Positions 42,572 through 50,637 of a stretch of DNA of 64,000 nucleotides are shown here, one piece after another. Each line of letters opens with the position of its first letter. The stretch's first letter is position 1. Source of the DNA: Aerococcus sp. Group 1 (GTDB lineage: Bacteria; Bacillota; Bacilli; Lactobacillales; Aerococcaceae); assembly GCF_000193205.1 (NCBI RefSeq), contig NC_015278.1, positions 2,016,975 to 2,080,974 of the forward strand. Reading direction: 5' to 3'. The translations under genes and the position numbers were made by a program. The notes under the pieces were generated by a model. The model made no database searches. It was not told the origin of the DNA and saw only the letters and a list, made by a program, of their open reading frames with translations.

Positions 42572-43786
42572 GTGCATTTTAACCGCAAACAATGGTTATC
42601 ATTGGGACTAGGCGTCATTGCCCTCTGCCTAATTGTCCTCAACTGGTCAACCATCGTCTCCTGGCTGGGCCAAGTCTGGTCGATTGCCTATCCGATCACT
42701 TTAGGGGCCATGATGGCCTATGTGGTCAATATTTTAATGTCACTTTATGAGAAGTATCTCTGGCCCCATGCCGATAAGGACTGGCTGGCCAAAATCCGCC
42801 GCCCCATCGCCATTGTCTTGGCCCTCTTAACGATTCTGGCCATTATCGCCCTCACCTTGGGCTTGATTATTCCCCAATTGGTGGCTGTAGTGACCAACTT
42901 CATGGAGATCCTCCCCCGCCTCTTCCAAAGTCTCGATCGACTCCTAGAGCGTTACGAGGACCTCTATCCGGAAATTGTCTCCTATATGGGGAACTTGGAC
43001 CTCAACTGGCAAAACATGGTCCGGCGCACCGTCAGCTTTGCCCAAGGACTCACCTCGAGTTTAATTGGGTCAACCATTGGCGCTGTCACTTCAGTCGCCA
43101 GTTGGATCGTTACCATCTTTATTGCTATCATCATTACTTTCTATATTTTGATGTCCAAAGAAAGACTGGGTCAACAATTCCATCGGCTCACCAAGGCTTA
43201 TTTAAAGGACAAGCGTTATAACCAAATCCACTATGTCCTCGCCATGGCCAATGATGCCTTCTATAATTTTATCGCTGGCGAAGTCGTCGAAGCTGCTATC
43301 CTGGGCTGTATGGTTGGCTTTGGCATGTGGATCTTTGGCTTCCCTTACGCCAGCATGATCGGGGTCCTCACCGGCGTGACGGCCATTATCCCACTCTTGG
43401 GGGCCTATATCTCTGGTGGTTTAGGTTTTCTTTTGATCCTCATGCATTCCCCGGTCCAGGCCCTGCTCTTTGTGGTCTTTATCGTAGTGGTCCAACAAAT
43501 TGAAGGGAACTTGATCTATCCTAAAGTGGTCGGCAATTCCCTGGGACTGCCTGGCATGTGGGTCTTGATCGCAGTTACGGTCGGTGGCGGTTTAATGGGG
43601 GTCGCTGGCATGTTAATCGGGGTGCCGATTGCTTCTGCCGGCTACCGTCTCCTTAAATTTGACGTCAACTACCGTGAAGCCAAAGCCCAAGCTCCTGACG
43701 ACCAAGAAATCAAAGCTCCTAGCCAACTGGCCCGCCAGCATGACTTCAGTATCCAAGCCTTAGCCAATGAAGAGGGCTTAAACTAA
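42572..43786 (+). CDS. AI-2E family transporter (PerM/YdbI-like)
   Basis: A 404-residue membrane protein with about eight helices and a central soluble section. The C-terminal core GVLTGVTAIIPLLGAYISGG (about 262-281) and VQQIEGNLIYPKVVGNSLGLPG (about 305-326) is diagnostic of the family. Members export AI-2, or act as Na+(Li+)/H+ antiporters, so the name is not a function. GTG start after AAAGGAGG. It has its own terminator. Confidence 0.88.
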   Translation: MHFNRKQWLSLGLGVIALCLIVLNWSTIVSWLGQVWSIAYPITLGAMMAYVVNILMSLYEKYLWPHADKDWLAKIRRPIAIVLALLTILAIIALTLGLIIPQLVAVVTNFMEILPRLFQSLDRLLERYEDLYPEIVSYMGNLDLNWQNMVRRTVSFAQGLTSSLIGSTIGAVTSVASWIVTIFIAIIITFYILMSKERLGQQFHRLTKAYLKDKRYNQIHYVLAMANDAFYNFIAGEVVEAAILGCMVGFGMWIFGFPYASMIGVLTGVTAIIPLLGAYISGGLGFLLILMHSPVQALLFVVFIVVVQQIEGNLIYPKVVGNSLGLPGMWVLIAVTVGGGLMGVAGMLIGVPIASAGYRLLKFDVNYREAKAQAPDDQEIKAPSQLARQHDFSIQALANEEGLN

Positions 43787-43820
43787 CCGATCAGAGAAAT
43801 TTAGCTCAACTTTGATAAGA

Positions 43821-43858
43821 AACCGTTCCCCTAGAATAAAAATGGGGACGGTTTTTTT
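43821..43858 (+). terminator. Terminator of the AI-2E family gene
   Basis: AACCGTTCCCC / GGGGACGGTT stem followed by T7. Confidence 0.9.
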
Positions 43859-43944
43859 GCGGTTTCCTATACTATGTCGACAAGCAAAGTGATAAAATAG
43901 TGATAGATATAAAACGCTTTCATTATTTACTAAGGAGGCTTATC

Positions 43945-44268
43945 ATGATTATTACAACAACACCAAACATCCAAGGCAAGACCATCACTAGCTACCAGGG
44001 CATTGTCTTTGGCGAAGTGGTGACAGGGGTCAACCTGCTCAAAGATATGGGCGCTGGTTTTCGTAATGTCTTTGGCGGTCGGTCCAAGGGTTACGAAGGA
44101 GAACTGACCCAAGCGCGCGAAGAAGCCCTCCAAGAAATGGCTGACCGGGCCAAAGACCTGGGCGCTGATGCTGTGGTGGGCGTCAAGATGGACTATGAAA
44201 CCCTAGGCGCTAATAATGGCATACTCATGGTCACCTGCAGTGGCACCGCAGTAAGCTTAAGTGATTAA
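43945..44268 (+). CDS. YbjQ/UPF0145 family protein
   Basis: 107 residues of the YbjQ family of unknown function, sometimes called heavy-metal-binding. Recognisable are [20 protein letters not shown] (residues 1-20), [25 protein letters not shown] and [20 protein letters not shown]. It probably forms a small homo-oligomer like other members. The ATG at 43945 follows AAGGAGG, so the upstream in-frame extension is not used. Monocistronic; terminator at 44311-44347. Confidence 0.88.
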   Translation: MIITTTPNIQGKTITSYQGIVFGEVVTGVNLLKDMGAGFRNVFGGRSKGYEGELTQAREEALQEMADRAKDLGADAVVGVKMDYETLGANNGILMVTCSGTAVSLSD

Positions 44269-44310
44269 GTCAGTCGACTGTAGCAGACAATCGATAAACC
44301 ATTCCCTTCG

Positions 44311-44347
44311 AAACAGAGAGAAACTCTAAGTTTTTCTCTGTTTTTTA
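44311..44347 (+). terminator. Terminator of the YbjQ gene
   Basis: An ACAGAGA / TCTCTGT stem with extra A-T pairs, followed by T6. Confidence 0.8.
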
Positions 44348-44383
44348 TTAAGGAGACTTTAAGAATCTAGAAAATGAAGCGTT

Positions 44384-44393
44384 TACATTTGTA
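44384..44393. promoter_or_regulatory. TACA-N2-TGTA palindrome, CopY/BlaI-like box
   Basis: TACATTTGTA matches the cop/bla operator consensus TACAnnTGTA, 70 bp before the PepSY lipoprotein start. One such site is expected by chance in a window this size, so this is only a candidate. Confidence 0.3.
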
Positions 44394-44462
44394 GTTTATC
44401 AATATTTCACCTAAGCTTAAAGTATGTCAATCATATAAAAGCATTTTGAGGAGGACGATTCA

Positions 44463-45137
44463 ATGAATAAAAAATTGAAAATCTCATTAGTTAGTCTAGC
44501 CAGCATCTTTACCCTAGCTGCCTGTGGCCAAGCCAATGATGGGGGAGATAAAGCCAACACTGACCCAAATGAAAGTAGCCAAGAAGTTTCTCAAGAAACC
44601 AAGGGAGAAACGGCTTCTCAAGAAGAAAACCAAGACCAGCAAGAGTCTAAGGAAGACAATAAGGACCAAGCTGAATCCAATCAATCCAGCCAAGACCAAG
44701 AAGGCATTGAAAACAAAGAATATGCCGTCTCTATCGAAGATGCCGTGAATAAATTTAACGAAGAAACCGGCGCCCAAGACGTGAAGATCGAAGAAATTGA
44801 ATTTGACTACGAAGAAGAATTCAGCAAACATACCTATCAAATCCAAGGCTACAACGCGGAAAATGAATGGGACATGCACATTGACCCAGATACTGGTGAA
44901 GTCTTGAAGGTAGAAGCTGAAAAAGAAGCCAATGACGAAACGAAACAACTCGAAGTCACCAGCTTAATCACACCAAAAGAAGCCATGGAAAAGGCCCTCG
45001 CTGAACACCCAGGCGAAAAAGTCAAGAACTGGGAACTCTCTGTCGATGACAACGGTGTCATCCACTACGAAGTCGACCTCACTAACGTCGATGACGTGGA
45101 TGTTAACGCAAGCAGCGGAGAAATTATAAACAAGTAA
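44463..45137 (+). CDS. PepSY-domain lipoprotein
   Basis: 224 residues. Signal peptide with lipobox LAAC (about residue 21), a long low-complexity linker rich in Ser, Gln, Glu and Asn (about 22-85), then two PepSY-like repeats: EDAVNKFNEETGAQDVKIEE (from about 90) ending DPDTGEVLKVEAE, and PKEAMEKALAEHPGEKVKNW (from about 165) ending ASSGEIINK. PepSY domains inhibit peptidases or act as extracellular buffers. The protein is very acidic. Start after GAGGAGGAC. It is flanked by terminators. Confidence 0.85.
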   Translation: MNKKLKISLVSLASIFTLAACGQANDGGDKANTDPNESSQEVSQETKGETASQEENQDQQESKEDNKDQAESNQSSQDQEGIENKEYAVSIEDAVNKFNEETGAQDVKIEEIEFDYEEEFSKHTYQIQGYNAENEWDMHIDPDTGEVLKVEAEKEANDETKQLEVTSLITPKEAMEKALAEHPGEKVKNWELSVDDNGVIHYEVDLTNVDDVDVNASSGEIINK

Positions 45138-45150
45138 TCAATAAATAAAA

Positions 45151-45186
45151 AATAAGAGCCTGGGACTTTTGTCCCAGGCTCTTTTT
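45151..45186. terminator. Bidirectional GCCTGGGAC terminator
   Basis: AAGAGCCTGGGAC / GTCCCAGGCTCTT with TTTT loop and A/T runs on both sides. This sequence type is a common dispersed terminator in low-GC Gram-positives. It serves the PepSY gene and levR. Confidence 0.92.
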
Positions 45187-45221
45187 ACTTGGTCTTTGCT
45201 TTTAAATGATACCGAAAATAA

Positions 45222-47788
45222 TTAACTGGAATAGCCTTTCTCTTTTTGACTTTCCTGGTAGCTGGTTAACATGGCATAGATGCTATAAATTTCCCAATCA
45301 TTAACCTCAATACGGTAGAACTGCTTCAAAGGGTAGAGTATGGTATTGAGATAGTTATAGAAAGGTTTATCGTTTAAACGTAATTGGTGAATATCAACGG
45401 AAAGCTCATAATCCACTGGTTCTAAAATAATCCGTTCAATCATCAAAGCCAAATGCATAGTCAAGGTAAAGTTAATCTTAGGCGGGAGCTCAATTTGAAA
45501 ACGGTCCTCAATCTTTTCAATCACCACGGTTACTTGGGTAATAATAACTTCCGGATTTAAGAATTCCAAACGTGATGACAAACCTTCCACAGAAAAGAAC
45601 TTGAGAAAGTCCTTAAATAAGACTTGAAGGTCGGTTAGAGCCACAATATCTTTAAAATAAGTACTTAGATTGTCAAAATCATTTTCTAAGAGTTCCAATA
45701 AATTCACATTTTTGACCCGTCCTTGGCAATCCAAGGGCGTGGTGGTTAGGACAAAATAAGTGGCATCAAAGTAATTTTCATTGATATCCTGCTGGTGAAT
45801 TAAATGAAGGAGCTCATTATAGTTCATCACGATGGTTTTAATATTAGGCTTCAAATACTTTTTCAAAATATCAGCCATTCCCTCAGCCAGTTCTTCTCCA
45901 GAAATACTGGAAATAATAATATTCTTTTGAATATCAAAACCTTCAAAGAACTGTACCTTAGGTGAAAATTTGCCCTCGGTTTCTTCAATAAAATCGGTCA
46001 TTGAACGTTTTTGGATCAAGTAATTACCAATTTCTAGCGCCAAGGCAGTGCTTAGCTGGTTAATGACAAAAAGCTCCCCGCGAATTTCCGGTTTCAACCC
46101 CTTATAGAGGGTCGTCAGTGACCCCATATCCACCAACATAATGATCCCCGACAAAGTTTGATGGTCATCCATCCACTCCTTGACCCGAGCAATAACATCA
46201 TGCACTGAAGCGGAAAAAGGCATATTAATGGCATCAAAAATATAATTGTCATTTAATTGGTTGGCCACCTTTTGGATGCTGGAAGCCGTCGAATCCCCAT
46301 GGGCCACTAATAGGGCATGGTAGGCAAGATTTTCATTGACTGCATCCAAGAGCAAGAGGCTTAAATACCAGACCAAGTTCTTATAAGCCTTGGGATCAAG
46401 CCCTTTACAGAGTTCCCTGGCCAAGGAATAGCTTCTCGAATAACCGGCAAGGATTTGCTTTTTAATAGAACTAGGTAAAGTAATTTCTTGCAGGTAAGAT
46501 TGATAGGAACTATAAAAACGAATAAAAGTTTCGACATGACCAGCGATAATATTTTTTCCTAAAATGTCTTGGCAGGACTTCACCAAGGTCTGATAGAGAA
46601 TCACCGGTTCCAAATTAGACTGTTCGATATTATTTAAGTGGTCTTGGGTAAAACCTATAAAATCCGAGCGGACACTATAAATCGACTCTTGGTCAAAGAC
46701 CTTCTGTAAGGGTTTAATAATCAATTGCTCAATATCTTCTTGGCGTTTAGACGTTCCTTCTTTGGCATCTATAGTTAAGACATGGTTAATATGATCTTGG
46801 TTTGAAATCAAGAGAAAATCCGAATTTTCCTGGTATTCAAAGGCTTGGGCACATAATAATTGAATATTATTATAGAGCGAGCCGATATTTCCGGGATATT
46901 TTTGATTCACGAGAAATTCAAAGTCGCCAATGTCAATTTTAATGGGTAAGTCCAAGCGCTTGGACTCCTTGCGAAAGAGGGTTTCCACTAACTTAATCCG
47001 CTCATCATAGGGTCTTTGATGAAAATCGGGAAGTTTAATGGTTAAGGGAATCCGCCGATAAAAAGTTGGCAAGAGAACTTTCTCAGGGTCCTCAGAAGTG
47101 GCTAGGACCAAACGCACCTTGGAATAAACTTCCTCATTTTCCTCACCCAGGGGGCGGAAATAGCCCTTATCTAGAAACTGAAAGAGCTTCTCTTGGTTCT
47201 CATAAGAGAGGCGGTGAACCTCGTCTAAAAACAAGAGACCCTGGTCAGCAGTCTTTAAGAGTCCATCCCGTTTACTGTCGGCCCCAGTAAAGGCCCCCTT
47301 CACATGACCAAACAAGAGTGAAGACATTAACTCCGGGTTATTGGCATAGTCCGCACAATTAAAGACGGTAAAACGTTGGGAACAAGACTTATTCAGGGCA
47401 TGGAGTTGTTTATAAATCAATTGAGCCAAAAACGACTTGCCTACCCCAGAATTTCCATTTAATAAAATCGGCAAACCAATGGGTGGGTAATTGACAGCTG
47501 CTTTTATTTTTTTATTTCTTCCTTGACCGAACCCTGACTCCCAATAAATTGGGAAAAATAATCAACCTGCTCCTGGCTTTCTGCTAGATGCTGGTCTTGA
47601 ACAGCTAAAGACCAATAAACAGGGCGCGAATCGGACTTGTCTACCTTGCCGAGTTTGGCTAAATTATTGAGATAATTACTGGTTAAGGACCGACTGCGAC
47701 CAATCGCCTCACTCAAAGCTTTAGTACTTAAGGGCTGGGACTGCTGTAAAAGGATATTCATTAATTCTTTTTGGATGTCTTTTTTCAC
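45222..47788 (-). pseudogene. levR: LevR-type sigma-54 PTS activator, frameshifted at an A7 run
   Basis: Two adjacent frames make one LevR/ManR-type activator of about 855 residues. The first (47788-47504) is the N-terminal helix-turn-helix part ending FIGSQGSVKEEIKK. The second holds the AAA+ sigma-54 interaction domain (Walker A NGNSGVGKS, GAFTGA loop in GHVKGAFTGADSKRDG, Walker B LLFLDEVHRL), PRD-like regions, an EIIA-Man-like segment (IIMLVDMGSL) and a C-terminal PRD. The A7 run at 47507-47513 is one base short; restoring it gives IKKIKAAVNYPPIGLPILLNG. A -1 slip on A-AAA-AAA gives the same product, so a programmed shift is possible. GTG start after GAGGT. Next to its expected target, the mannose-family PTS. 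Confidence 0.88.
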
Positions 47789-47804
47789 AATAACTACCTC
47801 GCTC

Positions 47805-47833
47805 TAAAAAAGGCTACGTGTAGTCGCAGCCTC
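47805..47833 (-). terminator. Terminator of the PTS operon
   Basis: GGCTGCG / CGTAGCC imperfect stem followed on the minus strand by T6, between EIID and levR. Some read-through into levR is likely. Confidence 0.7.
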
Positions 47834-47839
47834 TTATCT

Positions 47840-47855
47840 TGTGATTTTTATCACA
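47840..47855. promoter_or_regulatory. TGTGA-N6-TCACA palindrome between EIID and levR
   Basis: TGTGATTTTTATCACA matches the Crp/Fnr-family (Crp/ArcR-like) consensus exactly. It lies 52-67 bp before the levR start. A TATCT/AGATA repeat is adjacent (about 47858-47873). Confidence 0.5.
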
Positions 47856-47882
47856 CTATCTATTAAAAGATAAAATTCAATA

Positions 47883-48731
47883 TTATACAACCCCTAAAAG
47901 CCCCAGAACGACTGAAAGGAGAATAATTCCTAGCATAATCCAGTTAACATTGACCCGTTTATTCCGGATTAAATAAAAGGCTAATAAGGTTACAGCCATG
48001 GGGACTAAGCCTTTAAAGAGTTGGTCTAAGTATTCTTGAATCAAAATCGGGTCACCACCACCATTAACGGCAACCGATAGCGTGGTTTTAAATTTAACAT
48101 GGGAAGCCGTCATCGACCCAACCATCATCAATCCAAGCATGGAAGAAGCTTTGGTAATGACTTTCATGGCTCCAGATTCATAAACCTTGCGGATAAAGTT
48201 GGTGCCGAGCGAGTAACCAATATCTAGCATATAGTAATGAATTAGGAAGGCTGGAATATTGTACAGTAGTAGGAAAATAATAGCTCCCAAAGGGGAACCC
48301 GTCGAAGCAATGGATATCCCAATCCCTGCGGCAATCACCCGTAAAATCCCCCAGAAGAAGGAGTCCCCAATCCCTGAGATTGGTCCCATCAAGGAGGTTT
48401 TTACCGCGGTAATGGAGTTAGGGTCAAAGTCATCGGACTCAGCATTGGATCTTTCCATAGCGGCAACGATCCCAGTAATCAGGTTATTCAAGTGCATAGT
48501 GGCATTGTACCAAGTGGTATGACGTACCAAGGCATCCGCCTTTTCTTTATCGGTTTTATAGAAACGGTTAATGGCAGGTAAGAGGGTATAAATCAAACCA
48601 ATGGCGTGGTATTGGTAGGCCCCGGTCCGACTCATATTAATGGTCCAAGACCGCCAAAACATCGACCGCAACATCTTTTTATCTTCAATTTCTTCAGGGC
48701 TTTGCGCCTTTTTTTGACCTAATAATTTCAT
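47883..48731 (-). CDS. PTS mannose-family EIID (ManZ-like)
   Basis: A 282-residue EIID of the mannose/fructose/sorbose class. N-terminal MLRSMFWRSWTINMSRTGAYQYHAIG and TSLMGPISGIGDSFFWGILRVIAAGIG (about residues 109-135) are family-diagnostic. With EIIC it forms the sugar channel. It overlaps EIIC by four bases (ATGA). Last gene of the EIIA-EIIB-EIIC-EIID operon driven by the -24/-12 promoter at 50545-50561. Confidence 0.95.
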   Translation of the reverse strand: MKLLGQKKAQSPEEIEDKKMLRSMFWRSWTINMSRTGAYQYHAIGLIYTLLPAINRFYKTDKEKADALVRHTTWYNATMHLNNLITGIVAAMERSNAESDDFDPNSITAVKTSLMGPISGIGDSFFWGILRVIAAGIGISIASTGSPLGAIIFLLLYNIPAFLIHYYMLDIGYSLGTNFIRKVYESGAMKVITKASSMLGLMMVGSMTASHVKFKTTLSVAVNGGGDPILIQEYLDQLFKGLVPMAVTLLAFYLIRNKRVNVNWIMLGIILLSVVLGLLGVV

Positions 48732-49546
48732 GAGAAAAAGTCATCCTCCTCTGCTTGATCGCTGCTTTCAAAATGATTGCTTGGTGACGTTGCTTGTCGT
48801 AAACTTCTTAATTCGTTCAGTTCTAAGTCACGTTGAGCGCTGACTAGACAGATCACAAATCCAAGAGCCGCAACAGCAACAGCTGGTAATTTCAAGTAGG
48901 CGGTTAGAATAAAACCGAGTAGGTAGAAGACAGCTAATTTATTATTCCATAAGAGTTTCATTAAGAGGGCAAAACCTACAGCAGGTAAGAGCCCACCAGC
49001 AGCCTTCAAACCATTCATTAAGGCTTCAGGGATATTATTCACTAATTGCTCAATCGGACCACTTCCGGCAAGAACCCCGATAAAGGTGATGGAAGCTAGG
49101 ATAAAGAAGTAGACCACGAAACTAAAGTAATGCAGGAAGACGATGCCTTTTTGATTATTTTCTCTGGCAAATTTATCCAGGGCGGGAGCAAAGATGTTCA
49201 TAAAGACGTTCTTCAAAAACATCACTACGAAAGCGGCTAACATACCAATAGGGATGGCTAAGGTAATGGCAGCTTGTTGTTCAACATTAGAAATAATAGC
49301 AAAGGTTACGGCCAGAGCAGTCGCGGTAACCGGTTCAGCGGAAATCACCCCACCGATATTGACGTTACCCATAAAGACGGCTTCTAAGGCAGCCCCGATT
49401 AAAATACCTGTTGTCATGTCTCCCATACATAAGCCCGTCACCAAACCAACCACTAAGGGCCGTTCGATCATGGATTGACCCGTCAAGTAAGTGACTGATG
49501 AACAGAAGAAGACAATGAAAAAGGCAATTATTGCATAAGTAAGCAT
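48728..49546 (-). CDS. PTS mannose-family EIIC (ManY-like)
   Basis: A 272-residue membrane EIIC with MIERPLVVGLVTGLCMGDMTTGILIGAALEAVFMG (about residues 26-60), typical of the family. The C-terminus is an acidic tail ending EEDDFFS, which resembles the EIIA tail DDDFFA from the same operon; such a shared tail is unusual. It overlaps EIID by ATGA. Which hexose or derivative is carried is not certain. Confidence 0.94.
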   Translation of the reverse strand: MLTYAIIAFFIVFFCSSVTYLTGQSMIERPLVVGLVTGLCMGDMTTGILIGAALEAVFMGNVNIGGVISAEPVTATALAVTFAIISNVEQQAAITLAIPIGMLAAFVVMFLKNVFMNIFAPALDKFARENNQKGIVFLHYFSFVVYFFILASITFIGVLAGSGPIEQLVNNIPEALMNGLKAAGGLLPAVGFALLMKLLWNNKLAVFYLLGFILTAYLKLPAVAVAALGFVICLVSAQRDLELNELRSLRQATSPSNHFESSDQAEEDDFFS

Positions 49547-49568
49547 AATTCAATTCCTTTCTAAATTT

Positions 49569-50063
49569 TTATAGACTTGCTAAGGCTTCAGCGAGATCTT
49601 TCTTGGTATTACTTGGTAAGACTTGGTGGAAACTATCTACTTTCAGTTGAGAAAGATCTTTAGCTGCTTGTAATTCGGATGGGTTCAATTGCACACTGGA
49701 AAAAGGAGCAACCTTTTCAGCAGGATCCGTTTGGTCAAAACGGCCGACATTGGCCACATTCACGGCTTCAATATTCTCAACGGCTTTGGCGATTTGATAG
49801 GCATCCGACACTTTATTGACAATCACGAATAATTTTCGATCAGCGGCTCTAGGATCTTGGCAAACTTTAATGGCGTCAGCGACTGAACGAATCAACAATT
49901 TAGAGCCTTCTGGCACAGCCATCTTCAAGGTCATTTGGGTAATTTCATCATTGGCTGCAGCATCATTAGCCACAATAATTAAAGGAGTATTCAATTCCTT
50001 GGTCCACACCACAGCAACTTGGCCATGGATTAAGCGGTCATCAACACGAATTTGGGTAATCAT
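49569..50063 (-). CDS. PTS mannose-family EIIB
   Basis: About 164 residues. The N-terminal ITQIRVDDRLIHGQVAVVW holds the phosphorylated His in RLIHGQV (about residue 13). It takes phosphate from EIIA and gives it to the sugar during transport through EIICD. I chose the ATG at 50063, with GGAG nine bases upstream; the frame extends five codons further. Encoded separately from EIIA, unlike ManX-type fusions. Confidence 0.94.
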   Translation of the reverse strand: MITQIRVDDRLIHGQVAVVWTKELNTPLIIVANDAAANDEITQMTLKMAVPEGSKLLIRSVADAIKVCQDPRAADRKLFVIVNKVSDAYQIAKAVENIEAVNVANVGRFDQTDPAEKVAPFSSVQLNPSELQAAKDLSQLKVDSFHQVLPSNTKKDLAEALASL

Positions 50064-50087
50064 TGTAAAAATCTCCATTCTATTGGC

Positions 50088-50507
50088 TTAAGCAAAGAAG
50101 TCGTCATCGGACTCCTCAGCTTCTAACTGAACTAATTTAACAGCACTTTCTTCAATTGCGGTGTGTAAGCTGGCTTCACTCACGGCTTCAGGTGAAAGTA
50201 AGACACTCAGGATAACGCCTAGGTTAGCATTACTGATCACATAGACCTGCTTGGCCTTATCACTATGTAAACACTTGGAAACGACCCGTTGGTTAACCGA
50301 ACCTCCAAAAATATCTGTAAAGATAATGCCTTGGTCTTCGGCCTCAATATCGGCTAAAAATTGGTCAATTTGACTGCTATAATCTTCATCCGTGACATAA
50401 GCATCAATCACTTGGACTTGGTCTTCTAGACCAGTAAGGATCTTGATTGACGATTTAAAACCCGATGCCAAGTGTCCGTGAGAAGCAATTAATATTTTCT
50501 TGGTCAT
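50088..50507 (-). CDS. PTS mannose-family EIIA
   Basis: About 139 residues. The phosphorylated histidine is in LIASHGHLASGF (about residue 10), and the Man-EIIA fold is completed by GIIFTDIFGGSVNQ (about 78-91). The ATG at 50507 follows GGAGG. The C-terminus ends EESDDDFFA, resembling the EIIC tail. First gene of the sigma-54-type PTS operon. Confidence 0.94.
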   Translation of the reverse strand: MTKKILIASHGHLASGFKSSIKILTGLEDQVQVIDAYVTDEDYSSQIDQFLADIEAEDQGIIFTDIFGGSVNQRVVSKCLHSDKAKQVYVISNANLGVILSVLLSPEAVSEASLHTAIEESAVKLVQLEAEESDDDFFA

Positions 50508-50544
50508 CAACTGACCTCCTTTCTCAATCTCTTACTTTATATAT

Positions 50545-50561
50545 AGCAATTTATATGCCAA
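50545..50561 (-). promoter_or_regulatory. Sigma-54 (-24/-12) promoter of the mannose-family PTS operon
   Basis: On the minus strand TTGGCAT-ATAAA-TTGCT fits TTGGCAC-N5-TTGCW with the invariant GG and GC, about 40 bp before the EIIA start. Confidence 0.85.
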
Positions 50562-50597
50562 AACTTTCCTGGTATAATAATAAACAAAGATTGCTAT

Positions 50598-50632
50598 AGT
50601 GTTTATAATCACTTATTAGTGTTTAAGGAGTT
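50598..50632. promoter_or_regulatory. Candidate LevR upstream activator site
   Basis: Two TAGTGTTTA copies (about 50598 and 50618) about 20 bp apart, with CACT-AATA-AGTG dyad symmetry between. They lie 40-70 bp upstream of the -24/-12 promoter and just in front of rpoN. No consensus was available to test them. Confidence 0.45.
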
Positions 50633-50637
50633 CTTTT

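Noticed and set aside
44514..44948. 144-residue minus-strand ORF inside the PepSY lipoprotein gene
   Set aside because: A hydrophobic shadow of an acidic, repetitive coding sequence; no start signal, and the plus-strand protein has a clear lipobox.
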